DNA of 64,000 nucleotides, from positions 1 to 64,000 of the forward strand of contig JAEUPJ010000088.1 of the NCBI GenBank assembly GCA_016790285.1, in the 5' to 3' direction. A program made the translations under genes and the position numbers. The stretch comes from Roseateles sp. Lineage in GTDB: Bacteria > Pseudomonadota > Gammaproteobacteria > Burkholderiales > Burkholderiaceae_C. This document shows positions 45,911 to 54,253 of the stretch, piece after piece. The notes under the pieces were generated by a model. That model saw only the letters and a list, made by a program, of their open reading frames with translations, was not told the origin of the DNA and searched no databases. The first letter of the stretch is position 1; every line of letters begins with the position of its first letter.

Positions 45911-46426
45911 ATGTCCACCCGCTACTCGATCGCCCAGCGCACACCTTTGCACAACACGCTTTTCGCCGGCGCCGCCTTGGCGCTGACGCTGGCTCTCACG
46001 GCAGGCCCGGCGCTCGCTGCCACCGGTGAACTGGAGCGCGTGGAGGTGCGCGGCAACGTCGTGGAAGCCCCGGTGCGCTACGACGTGACCGCCAACTGCC
46101 CCGGCATCGAGAACCAGCTCCAGGAAGCACTGCAAAAGACCTGGCGCCAGGAGCGGCTCGAAGGGCGCGTGACGGTGCAGTTCGTCATGCAGGGCGATGA
46201 CATTGAAAGCGTTCGCGCGCGCGGCATGATCAACCCGATGAACCACGCCGTGCGCAAGGCCGTGAGCCGTCTGGAATGCGGACCGCAGACGTCAGCTGCG
46301 GCCCGTGTCTACCGCTTCCATGTCGACTTCGTCGACCCCGACGCACGCGACCAGCGCGGCGCCGCCTCCCGTTCGGCCGTGGCCGGCGCTCAGCCGGTGC
46401 TTCGCGTCGCGATCGTGAAGGATTGA
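45911..46426 (+). CDS. Small exported protein of unknown function, TonB-C-like
   Basis: A 171-residue exported protein not recognised with certainty. A signal peptide (residues about 20-44, ending PALAA) leads to ELERVEVRGNVVEAPVRYDVTANCPGIENQLQEALQKTWRQERLEGRVTVQFVMQGDDIESVRARG. The RVTVQFVM plus MNHAVRKAVSRLEC pattern vaguely recalls a TonB C-terminal fold, but this is weak. Two Cys residues may form a disulfide in the periplasm. The ATG at 45911 follows AGGAG at good spacing. Its last 37 bases overlap the 3' end of the convergent HIT gene. Confidence 0.7.
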   Translation: MSTRYSIAQRTPLHNTLFAGAALALTLALTAGPALAATGELERVEVRGNVVEAPVRYDVTANCPGIENQLQEALQKTWRQERLEGRVTVQFVMQGDDIESVRARGMINPMNHAVRKAVSRLECGPQTSAAARVYRFHVDFVDPDARDQRGAASRSAVAGAQPVLRVAIVKD

Positions 46427-46827
46427 GCGAGCGCGGCGTCCACCGCCGTCAGGGGTTGCGCCAGCACCGGCACGGCATCGCGCTGTGCCGGCGCCCAGAT
46501 CGGCGCCGGGTAATGCGAGTCGCCCTCGAAGCGGCCGATGACGTGCCAATGCAGATGCGGCACGACGTTGCCCAGCGACGCCAGGTTGACCTTGGTCGGC
46601 TTGAGCAAAGCCCTCACAACCCGCTCGATCTCGGTGACAGCATCCATGCACGCGTGACGATCCGTGACGGACAGGTCGCTGAACTCGGCGACATGCTCCG
46701 CCCAGATGAGCCGGTAGAACGCCGGGAAGCGCCGGGCCTCCTCGCCTTCGATGACGCGCACGACGCGAAATTGCGGCGCGCGAGCGACGACGAGGCCCCC
46801 GTCGGTGGTGCAAAGCGGGCAGGTCAT
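46390..46827 (-). CDS. HIT family nucleotide hydrolase
   Basis: A 145-residue protein of the histidine-triad superfamily. The catalytic triad motif HLHWH is at 91-95 (VVPHLHWHVIGRF), preceded by KVNLASLGNVV, and the N-terminus has CPLC, a possible zinc site. Such proteins hydrolyse nucleotide phosphoramidates or dinucleoside polyphosphates; the natural substrate is unknown. It follows the 2OG oxygenase gene by 18 bases on the same strand and is probably in one operon with it and the FAD oxidoreductase. Its 3' end overlaps the convergent neighbour by 37 bases. Confidence 0.92.
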   Translation of the reverse strand: MTCPLCTTDGGLVVARAPQFRVVRVIEGEEARRFPAFYRLIWAEHVAEFSDLSVTDRHACMDAVTEIERVVRALLKPTKVNLASLGNVVPHLHWHVIGRFEGDSHYPAPIWAPAQRDAVPVLAQPLTAVDAALAQSFTIATRSTG

Positions 46828-46845
46828 GTCAGTGGTCTCTCAGGT

Positions 46846-47208
46846 TCAGTCCTTCAGCACCCAACCGAGCGACAGCACGTAGCGGCTGCCGCCCTCCACG
46901 CGCGTCACGCTGTGCTCGCACGCGTCGGGCCGGAAGAACTTGATGCGCCGGCTCTGCCAGATCGGCGTCGCGCAGATGAACTCGCCCCCGCGGGGCGACG
47001 CCTTCACGACGATGTTGAGCCGGTAGTGACGCCCCACTTGCACGGGGTCGGTGTGCGGCGGGATGGCGCTGCCCTCGGGGTAGCGGATCAGGTAGCTGTC
47101 GAACGGGAGCGGCCAGCGCCCGGTGAGCAGCAGCATCTTGTCGTAGCCGCTGCCCTGGCGCCCGCGCTGCCACCGCCCCGCGGTGCGCAGGTAGGCGCGC
47201 AGGGTCAC
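46846..47208 (-). CDS. 2-oxoglutarate/Fe(II)-dependent oxygenase-like protein
   Basis: A 120-residue protein with the double-stranded beta-helix core of 2OG-Fe(II) oxygenases. The Fe ligands are H52xD54 (IPPHTDPV) and His 99 (ACEHSVTRV), with Arg 103 or 109 to hold 2-oxoglutarate; YRLNIVVK and GGEFIC strands fit prolyl-hydroxylase-like enzymes. It is short for the family. The start is GTG at 47206-47208, which overlaps the upstream oxidoreductase stop (GTGA), indicating translational coupling. The start is fixed by this overlap rather than by a strong ribosome-binding site. Substrate unknown. Confidence 0.8.
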   Translation of the reverse strand: MTLRAYLRTAGRWQRGRQGSGYDKMLLLTGRWPLPFDSYLIRYPEGSAIPPHTDPVQVGRHYRLNIVVKASPRGGEFICATPIWQSRRIKFFRPDACEHSVTRVEGGSRYVLSLGWVLKD

Positions 47209-50200
47209 ACCAGCACCCGCTCGATGCCGCCCGCGTTGGCCTTGGCGACGTAGTCGGGCATCCAGTTCTCGCCGAGGATCTGGCGCGCCATCTCGACGAC
47301 GATGTAGTCGGCCTCCAGCAGGCCGTTCTGCAGGTCGGCTCCGTAGCGCGAGAGGCCCTGCAGGCAGCTCGGGCAGGAGGTGAGGATCTTGAGGTTCTCG
47401 TCCGCGCCGACCTTGCCGCTGTCGCGCAGCTGCGCCTCGGTCTTGCGCAGTTCCTCCTCCTTGCGGAAGCGGATCTGCGTGGAGACATCGGGCCGCGTCA
47501 CGCCCAGCGTGCCGCTCTCGCCGCAGCAGCGGTCGTTCTTCACGACGTTCTCGCCCACCAGCGCCTTGACCGTCTTCATCGGCTCCTGCTGCTTCATCGG
47601 CGAATGGCAGGGGTCGTGGTAGAGGTAGCTCGTCTTGGAGCCGAGCGTGATGCCCTTTTCGAGCAGGTACTCGTGGATGTCGATGATGCGGCAGCCGGGG
47701 AAGATGTCCTCGAACTTGTAGCCCTGGAGCTGGTCGAAGCAGGTGCCGCAGCTCACCACCACGGTCTTGATGTCCAGGTAGTTCAGCGTGTTGGCGACGC
47801 GGTGGAAGAGCACCCGGTTGTCGGTGATCATCTTCTCGGCCTTGTCGAACTGCCCCGAGCCGCGCTGCGGGTAGCCGCAGCACAGGTAGCCGGGCGGCAG
47901 CACGGTCTGCACGCCGGCGTGCCAGAGCATGGCCTGCGTGGCCAGGCCCACCTGGCTGAACAGGCGCTCCGAGCCGCAGCCGGGGAAATAGAACACGGCC
48001 TCGGTCTCGCTCGGCGTGGCGGGCGGCCGGATGATGGGCACGTAGTCCTTGTCCTCGATGTCCAGCAGCGCGCGCGCCGTCTTCTTGGGCAGGCCGCCGG
48101 GCAGCTTCTTGTTGATGAAGTGGATGACCTGTTCCTTGATCGGGGCGGACCCGACCGTGGCCGGCGGCGCACTCGTCTGCTTGCGACCGGCCGGCTTGAA
48201 GAGGTCCACCGCCAGGCGCTGCGCCTTGAAGCCGATGCCCACCATCGCCGTGCGGGCGAGCTTGATGGTTTCGGGGTTGGTGGCGTTGAGCATGAACATG
48301 GCCGCCGCGTTGCCGGGGCGCCAGGTCTTCTGGCCCATCTTGCGCAGCAGGTTGCGCATGTTCATCGTCACGTCGCCGAAGTCGATCTTCACCGGGCAGG
48401 GCGAGGCGCACTTGTGGCAGACCGTGCAGTGGTCGGCCACGTCCTCGAACTCCTGCCAGTGCTTGATCGACACGCCTCGGCGCGTCTGCTCCTCGTACAG
48501 GAAGGCTTCCACCAGCAGCGAGGTGGCCAGGATCTTGTTGCGCGGGCTGTAGAGCAGGTTGGCGCGCGGCACGTGGGTGGCGCACACCGGTTTGCACTTG
48601 CCGCAGCGCAGGCAGTCCTTGATGGAGTCGCTGATGGCGCCGATGTCGCTCTGCTGCATGATCAGCGACTCGTGCCCCATCAGGCCGAAGGACGGCGTGT
48701 AGGCATTGCGCAGGTCGGCCGGGAGGGCGTCGCTCTTGAGCAGCTTGCCCTTGTTGAAGCGGCCCTCGGGGTCGACGCGCTTCTTGTACGCCGTGAAGTT
48801 GGCGAGTTCGTCGTCGCTGAGGAACTCGATCTTCGTGATGCCGATGCCGTGCTCGCCGGAGATGACGCCGTCCAGGCTGCGCGCGAGCTTCATGATGCGC
48901 GCCACCGCCTCGTGGGCGGTCTGCAGCATGGCGTAGTTGTCGCTGTTGACCGGGATGTTGGTGTGCACGTTGCCATCGCCGGCATGCATGTGCAGCGCCA
49001 CCCACACCCGACCGCGCAGCACCTCCTTGTGGATGCGGCGGCACTCGGCCAGCAGCGGCTCGAAGGCGGCACCGTTGAAGATGGCCTGCAGCGGCTTGAG
49101 GATCTGCGTCTTCCACGACGCGCGCAGCTCATGCGTCTGCAGCGGCTCGAAGAAGCCGCTGTCCAGGCCCGTGAGCCAGCCCTGCCACAGCTCGCCCACC
49201 TCGCGCAGCAGCGCGAGGGCCTGCTGCACGCGGTCTTCCAGCAGCTCGGCACTCGGGATCTCGCCCGCGTCGTCGCTCTTGCCCAGGGGCAGCTTGCCCG
49301 CGGTGAAGAGGGACTGCAGCGCCGTGACCAGCTCGAGCTTGTTGCGCAGCGACAGCTCGATGTTGATGCGCTCGATGCCCAGCGTGTACTCGCCCATGCG
49401 CGGCAGCGGGATCACCACGTCCTCGTTCACCTTGAACGCGTTGGTGTGCTTGCTGATGGCCGCCGTGCGCTTGCGGTCGAGCCAGAACTTCTTGCGCGCA
49501 TCCGGGCTCACAGCCACGAAGCCCTCGCCCGAGCGGCCATTGGCCAAGCGCACGACCTCGCTGGTGGCATGCGCCACGGCGTCGGCGTCGTCACCGACGA
49601 TGTCGCCCACCAGCACCATCTTGGGCAGGCCGCCGCGCTTGCTCTTGGTGGCGTAGCCCACCGCCTTGAGATAGCGGTCGTCCAGGTGCTCCAGGCCCGC
49701 CAGCAGCACGCCCGTCGAGGCAATCGAGAACATGTAGTCCTTGATGTCCACGATGCTGGGCACGCAGTCCTTGGGGTTGCCGAAGAACTCCAGGCAGACG
49801 GTGCGGGTGTGCGCCGGCATGCGGTGCACGATCCAGCGGGCGCTGGTGATGAGGCCGTCGCAGCCTTCCTTCTGGATGCCCGGCAGGCCGGCGAGGAACT
49901 TGTCCGTCACGTCCTTGCCCAGGCCCTCCTTGCGGAAGACGCGGCCCGGGATGTCCAGCCGCTCGGTGCGCTCCAGCGTCTTGCCCGAGGCGTCGAAGTA
50001 GCGCAGCTCGAAGCTCGCCATCTCCACGTCGTGGATCTTGCCGAGGTTGTGGTTCAGCCGCACGACCTCCAGCCACTTGGCCTCGGGCGTGACCATGCGC
50101 CAGCTGGCGAGGTTGTCCAGCGCCGTGCCCCAGAGCACCGCCTTCTTGCCGCCCGCGTTCATGGCGACGTTGCCGCCGATGCAGCTCGCCTCGGCGGAGG

Positions 50201-51074
50201 TCGGGTCCACGGCGAAGACAAAGCCGTTGGCCTCGGCCAGGTCGGCCACGCGCTGCGTGACGACGCCGGCCTCGCTGAAGATGGTCGGCACCTCGCGGTC
50301 CAGGCCCGGCAGCTGGAGCATCTCGACACCACGCAAGGCTTCGAGCTTCTCGGTATTGATGACGGCGCTGTTCCACACCAGCGGCACCGCGCCGCCCGTG
50401 TAGCCCGTGCCACCCCCACGCGGGATGACGGTCAGCCCCAGCTCGAAGCAGGCGCCCACCAGGCCGGCCATCTCGGCCTCGGTGTCGGGCGTGAGCACGA
50501 CAAACGGGTACTCGACACGCCAGTCCGTCGCATCCGTCACGTGGGACACGCGCGACAGGCCGTCGAACTTGATGTTGTCCTTGGCGGTGTGGCGCGCCAG
50601 CGTCTTGGCCGCGCGCTTGCGCAGCGCCGCGACGCTGTCGAAGAAGGCCGCGAAATCGGCCACCGCGCCGCGTGCGGCCTGCAGCAGCTCGCCCACGGCG
50701 GCGTCCCGCTGGGGGTCGCTGGCGGGGTCGCGGCGCTTTTGCACCTCGCCCAGGCGGTGGTGCAGGGCCTCGATCAGCAGGGCGCGCCGCTTGGGGTTGT
50801 CCAGCAGGTCGTCCTGCAGGTAGGGGTTGCGCTGAACGACCCAGATGTCTCCGAGCACCTCGTACAACATGCGGGCCGACCGCCCGGTGCGCCGCTCCAG
50901 CCGGAGCTGGTCCAGCAGCGACCAGGATCGGACGCCCAGCAGGCGGATGACGATCTCACGGTCGGAGAACGACGTGTAGTTGTACGGAATCTCACGCAGG
51001 CGAGGCGCGTCGTGAGCGTCGTGGACATCGGCTGCGGCAGCGGCAGCCGGCATCAGGGGATGCGGGGCGTTCAT
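47205..51074 (-). CDS. FAD-linked oxidase / 4Fe-4S oxidoreductase fusion (DUF3683, D-lactate dehydrogenase-like)
   Basis: A 1289-residue multidomain redox enzyme. In order: a DUF3683 N-terminal region (about 25-150); an FAD-binding PCMH domain (about 190-400, [15 protein letters not shown]); an FAD-oxidase C-terminal domain with [15 protein letters not shown] and [10 protein letters not shown]; a two-cluster 4Fe-4S ferredoxin region ([11 protein letters not shown] near 820 and [12 protein letters not shown] near 885); and two cysteine-rich CCG domains (PGCGSERLF...LCCGYP near 1030, DPCHSP...RCCGESG near 1150-1185). This matches the FAD/FMN-containing dehydrogenases that oxidise D-lactate or other 2-hydroxyacids into the respiratory chain. 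The substrate is not determined. It is divergent from the GDPD gene. Confidence 0.93.
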   Translation of the reverse strand: MNAPHPLMPAAAAAADVHDAHDAPRLREIPYNYTSFSDREIVIRLLGVRSWSLLDQLRLERRTGRSARMLYEVLGDIWVVQRNPYLQDDLLDNPKRRALLIEALHHRLGEVQKRRDPASDPQRDAAVGELLQAARGAVADFAAFFDSVAALRKRAAKTLARHTAKDNIKFDGLSRVSHVTDATDWRVEYPFVVLTPDTEAEMAGLVGACFELGLTVIPRGGGTGYTGGAVPLVWNSAVINTEKLEALRGVEMLQLPGLDREVPTIFSEAGVVTQRVADLAEANGFVFAVDPTSAEASCIGGNVAMNAGGKKAVLWGTALDNLASWRMVTPEAKWLEVVRLNHNLGKIHDVEMASFELRYFDASGKTLERTERLDIPGRVFRKEGLGKDVTDKFLAGLPGIQKEGCDGLITSARWIVHRMPAHTRTVCLEFFGNPKDCVPSIVDIKDYMFSIASTGVLLAGLEHLDDRYLKAVGYATKSKRGGLPKMVLVGDIVGDDADAVAHATSEVVRLANGRSGEGFVAVSPDARKKFWLDRKRTAAISKHTNAFKVNEDVVIPLPRMGEYTLGIERINIELSLRNKLELVTALQSLFTAGKLPLGKSDDAGEIPSAELLEDRVQQALALLREVGELWQGWLTGLDSGFFEPLQTHELRASWKTQILKPLQAIFNGAAFEPLLAECRRIHKEVLRGRVWVALHMHAGDGNVHTNIPVNSDNYAMLQTAHEAVARIMKLARSLDGVISGEHGIGITKIEFLSDDELANFTAYKKRVDPEGRFNKGKLLKSDALPADLRNAYTPSFGLMGHESLIMQQSDIGAISDSIKDCLRCGKCKPVCATHVPRANLLYSPRNKILATSLLVEAFLYEEQTRRGVSIKHWQEFEDVADHCTVCHKCASPCPVKIDFGDVTMNMRNLLRKMGQKTWRPGNAAAMFMLNATNPETIKLARTAMVGIGFKAQRLAVDLFKPAGRKQTSAPPATVGSAPIKEQVIHFINKKLPGGLPKKTARALLDIEDKDYVPIIRPPATPSETEAVFYFPGCGSERLFSQVGLATQAMLWHAGVQTVLPPGYLCCGYPQRGSGQFDKAEKMITDNRVLFHRVANTLNYLDIKTVVVSCGTCFDQLQGYKFEDIFPGCRIIDIHEYLLEKGITLGSKTSYLYHDPCHSPMKQQEPMKTVKALVGENVVKNDRCCGESGTLGVTRPDVSTQIRFRKEEELRKTEAQLRDSGKVGADENLKILTSCPSCLQGLSRYGADLQNGLLEADYIVVEMARQILGENWMPDYVAKANAGGIERVLV

Positions 51075-51134
51075 AGAGGAGCGGGATCGTATCGCAGGGG
51101 GGGTTTTGCACCGATTGCCCTCAGAATCCGAAGG

Positions 51135-51869
51135 ATGAAGCCCTGGCCCTACCCGTTATGGCTCGCGCACCGCGGCGCCGGCAAGCTCGCCCCGGAGAAC
51201 ACGCTGGCCGCCTTCCGCCTGGGGGCCGGTTTCGGCTTCCGAGCCTTCGAATGCGATGTGAAGCTCAGCCGCGACGGCGAAGCCTTTTTGCTGCATGACG
51301 ACACCCTGGAGCGCACCTCCAGCGGCCGCGGGTCGCCTGCCGAGCAGGACTGGGCCGCCCTGGCCCCGCTGGACGCGGGCGCCTGGCACAGCCCGCCCTA
51401 CACCGGCGAGCCCCTGCCCCGCTTCGCCCAGATCGCGGCCTTTTGCCGTGCCAACGGCTGCGCGCTGAACGTCGAGATCAAGCCCTGCCCCGGCGAGGAA
51501 GCCCACACCGGCGCCGCCGTCGCCCGGGAGGCCGCCCGGCTCTGGGCGGGGGACGCGCTGCCGCCCCTCTTGAGCAGCTTCCAGCCGCAGGCCCTGGCCG
51601 CCGCGCGCGACGCCGAACCCACCCTCCCCCGCGGCCTGCTGCTGGACGAGCTCTGGCGCGGCTGGCCCGAGACCGCCGAGGCCCTGGGCGTGGTGGCCGT
51701 CATCACGAACTGGCGGCTGATGGACCGGGCGCTGATCGAGCAGCTGCACGGGCGCGGCTGGCGGGCCCTCGTGTACACCGTCAACGACGCCGCGGTCGCG
51801 CAGCGGCTGATCGAGGACGGCATCGACGGGATCATCACGGACGCGGTCGACGTGCTGGGGCCTCGCTGA
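51135..51869 (+). CDS. ugpQ: Glycerophosphodiester phosphodiesterase
   Basis: A 244-residue cytoplasmic-type GDPD that hydrolyses glycerophosphodiesters to glycerol-3-phosphate and an alcohol. It starts [31 protein letters not shown] and PENT are the catalytic/metal motifs. [25 protein letters not shown] supplies the metal-binding Glu/Asp and the catalytic His. NVEIKP and [11 protein letters not shown] follow. No signal peptide is present, matching UgpQ rather than GlpQ. AAGG precedes the ATG. Divergent from the FAD oxidoreductase across 60 bases. Confidence 0.94.
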   Translation: MKPWPYPLWLAHRGAGKLAPENTLAAFRLGAGFGFRAFECDVKLSRDGEAFLLHDDTLERTSSGRGSPAEQDWAALAPLDAGAWHSPPYTGEPLPRFAQIAAFCRANGCALNVEIKPCPGEEAHTGAAVAREAARLWAGDALPPLLSSFQPQALAAARDAEPTLPRGLLLDELWRGWPETAEALGVVAVITNWRLMDRALIEQLHGRGWRALVYTVNDAAVAQRLIEDGIDGIITDAVDVLGPR

Positions 51870-52143
51870 CCCGCTTGCTCAGCAGACACCTCGCTGTCAG
51901 ATGGCGCGGTTGACCCGCATTCCGCCGCGCAGCAACAATCCGGCCCGCCCGACGGCCAGGGCCGCATCTGCTCCCTGGCCTGCCGCATGAACCCCTCAGG
52001 AGGCCCCTTGGACCCCGAGCCCAGCAGGCGCGATCGCGCGCCACGCCCCGACACCCGAATGCCCACGCAAGCGCCCGCGCGCTGCCGGCCCCTCACACGC
52101 TGAAGGCGCGACGGGCTGCTGCGCCGGCGCGCAGGAGACCCCG

Positions 52144-52848
52144 ATGCGCTTCGCCCTGCCGACACGCCGCCCCTTCGCCACACCCGCCCGCCCGCGGCGC
52201 CAGTTGGCCCTGTACGCCGCACTGCTGCTGCCAGCCACCAGCCATGCCGCCGGAGGCCATCACGCCGTCGACGATGCCGCCATCCTGGACGTGGGCGAAT
52301 GCCAGGTCGAAACCTGGGTCGAGCGACAAGCGGGCGACCAGCTGCTGCACCTCGGTCCTGCCTGCCGGGTGCTCGGCATGGAAGCGGGCTTGCACGTGGA
52401 CCGCATCCGGCTCGGGCGCCAGACGGCGCCCGGCGTGGCCGGCGTCCAGCTGAAGTGGGCGCAGGAGCTGCAGCCTGGCCTGTCCGTGGGCGCCTTGTGG
52501 AGCGCCGACTGGCAGCACGGGTCGCCCGGCCAGGCCTCGCAGATCCTGCTGCTGCCCCTGACCTGGCAGCCGCACGCCACGCTGGCGCTGCACCTGAACA
52601 TCGGCCGGGAGTTCCGGCCTCAAGCCGCCGACAGGACGCGCCACGGCTTGGCGGTGGAATGGCAGCCCAATGCCCAGTGGCAGCTGCTGGCCGAGCAGTG
52701 GCGCGACGCCGTCGAGCCGCAGCGGCGGCTGGGCCTGCGCTTCTTCGCCACCGAGCGCCTCTCGCTGGACGTGAGCCGCGCCACGCGCCTCTGCGCCCAG
52801 CGGCCGGCGCGCTGGGCCCTCGGGGTGAACTGGAGCTTCGCCCGCTGA
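52144..52848 (+). CDS. Exported protein, probable outer-membrane beta barrel
   Basis: A 234-residue protein not assigned to a known family. A signal peptide (RRQLALYAALLLPATSHAAG) is followed by short amphipathic segments alternating polar and hydrophobic residues (QLKWAQELQPGLSVGALWSADW, LLPLTWQPHATLALHLNIGREF, RRLGLRFFATERLSLDVSRA), ending WALGVNWSFAR. A final aromatic-ended strand is usual for outer-membrane barrels. A good AGGAG precedes the ATG. It is convergent with the histidine phosphatase across ten bases. The 274 bases upstream hold no supported gene. Function unknown. Confidence 0.65.
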   Translation: MRFALPTRRPFATPARPRRQLALYAALLLPATSHAAGGHHAVDDAAILDVGECQVETWVERQAGDQLLHLGPACRVLGMEAGLHVDRIRLGRQTAPGVAGVQLKWAQELQPGLSVGALWSADWQHGSPGQASQILLLPLTWQPHATLALHLNIGREFRPQAADRTRHGLAVEWQPNAQWQLLAEQWRDAVEPQRRLGLRFFATERLSLDVSRATRLCAQRPARWALGVNWSFAR

Positions 52849-52858
52849 GGCGACCCGC

Positions 52859-54205
52859 TCAACCGGGCGGCACCTCGCCGCGGTAGCAGCGCAGCAGCGG
52901 CGTCACCCGGTAGAAGTGACTGCCCGGCTGGCGCCTCGCGCCGTCGCAAGCGGGCTTGAAGTCGGCCTCGGCCTCGTTGAGCCGCATGCGCACCAGGCGC
53001 TCGCCGTCGGGCGACTGCCAGACCTCCCACTGCACGTTGGCGGCCATGGGGATGACGCGCGCCGTCCGCCAAGGGTGGGCCTCGGGGTCGTAGGGCTGGC
53101 TGCGCGGCTGGGGCCGGTGCAGGCCCGCCACGCCGATGGCCGACACCAGCGGCGCCACGATCTCGGCATGCGCGAACCGCAGCACCACGCCGCGGCCGCT
53201 GGCGAGCCGCTCCAGCATGTCGTCCAACAACTGCGTGGCCATCTCGTAGGTCACGGCGCCGGCCTCCTGCAGCCCCGGCCCCTTGCGGTAGAAGTCCTCG
53301 GCGTCATCGCGTGCCATGAACACGGCCGCCGCGGCATCGGGCACGAAAGGCGCCACCGCGCCGCCCAGCTCGCGCTGCAGGCCGGCCATGGCACCGCGCA
53401 CGTCCATCACCTGCTGCGCCGCCGCCTGCGGGTCGGCCAGGCGGGCGGTGAAGTCGGCGCCGTACAGGCCCACCAACACGGCGCGCGCCGCCTCGGCCAG
53501 CCGCGGGTCGGCGTCGATGCGCTGCTGCTGCTCGGCCAGCTGCGGGCTGCGCAACCACGCCTGGTAGGCCAGGCTGCGCTTCAGGGTGGCTTGGCGAGCC
53601 GGTGTGTCGGCCACATCGCGCCGGGCGTCCAGGCGGTGAAAGTACAGCAGGAACCGATCACTCCCCCACTGCCCCGGCAAGCGGGCCTTGGGCGCTGCAC
53701 GCTGCAGGGCTGCGGCAAAGCTCTGCGAGCTGTCCACGGCGCGGTCCACGCCGGAGCTCAGCAGCTCCACGGCCGGCGCCGCGTCGAACAGGCCCGGCAG
53801 GCGCGCCACCAGGCGCTGTGCCAGCTGCTCGTGCTCGACGACACCCAGCTGGCTGAGGTTCCCATAACCGAGCTGTCGCTGTGCGGCGATGAAGCGCTGC
53901 AGGTCGGCGCCGAAGCGCCGCCCCAGCGGCGTCAGGGCCCCAGCCGCCTCGGCGTCGCGCCAGAGCGCGAGCGCGGCCTCATCGGAGCCAGGCTTGGTCA
54001 GGCCCCGGCTGCCATGCCGGGCCACGAGCTGCACGGCCACCGGCACATGGCCGCGCGGCGCGGCTTCGTCCTGCGAGGGGCCTGCCGGCGGGGCGTAGGG
54101 CGTCTTGGAGCCCAGGTCACTGCCGGCCTGCGCGGTGCAGGTCAGCAGCAGGCCGGCCAAGCCGAACGGGCGGAGGCGGCGGGCGATGTCATCGGGGATT
54201 CGCAT
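52859..54205 (-). CDS. MINPP-type histidine acid phosphatase (probable phytase)
   Basis: A 448-residue exported histidine phosphatase of clade 2. A signal peptide (about 1-28, ending TAQAGS) precedes the catalytic LVARHGSRG, with Arg 63, His 64 and Gly 65. The distal proton-donor motif is HAE at 346-348 (LRFAHAEIVAP), the form typical of multiple inositol polyphosphate phosphatases rather than HD as in AppA. Such enzymes dephosphorylate phytate in the periplasm or outside the cell. The ATG at 54203-54205 is preferred over one 33 bases upstream because it starts directly with the signal peptide. It is divergent from a TonB-dependent receptor, 48 bases away. Confidence 0.85.
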   Translation of the reverse strand: MRIPDDIARRLRPFGLAGLLLTCTAQAGSDLGSKTPYAPPAGPSQDEAAPRGHVPVAVQLVARHGSRGLTKPGSDEAALALWRDAEAAGALTPLGRRFGADLQRFIAAQRQLGYGNLSQLGVVEHEQLAQRLVARLPGLFDAAPAVELLSSGVDRAVDSSQSFAAALQRAAPKARLPGQWGSDRFLLYFHRLDARRDVADTPARQATLKRSLAYQAWLRSPQLAEQQQRIDADPRLAEAARAVLVGLYGADFTARLADPQAAAQQVMDVRGAMAGLQRELGGAVAPFVPDAAAAVFMARDDAEDFYRKGPGLQEAGAVTYEMATQLLDDMLERLASGRGVVLRFAHAEIVAPLVSAIGVAGLHRPQPRSQPYDPEAHPWRTARVIPMAANVQWEVWQSPDGERLVRMRLNEAEADFKPACDGARRQPGSHFYRVTPLLRCYRGEVPPG

Positions 54206-54253
54206 TGGCTTTCTAGTCTGCGCGGTTTTGCCATTCACAACGAAAGCCTAGCC

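Noticed and set aside
47604-51869. Plus-strand open frame of 1421 codons covering the FAD oxidoreductase and the GDPD gene
   Set aside because: Only the last 244 codons (51135-51869) are a real gene; the rest is antisense to a well-supported enzyme and has the Arg/His/Ala-rich composition of high-GC shadows.
51987-52103. 38-codon plus-strand frame upstream of the gene at 52144
   Set aside because: No ribosome-binding site, Pro/Arg-rich, no recognisable features; consistent with chance in GC-rich DNA.
52916-54253. Plus-strand upstream extension of the TonB receptor frame
   Set aside because: It is antisense to the histidine phosphatase, whose motifs are clear; the receptor signal peptide begins at 54254.
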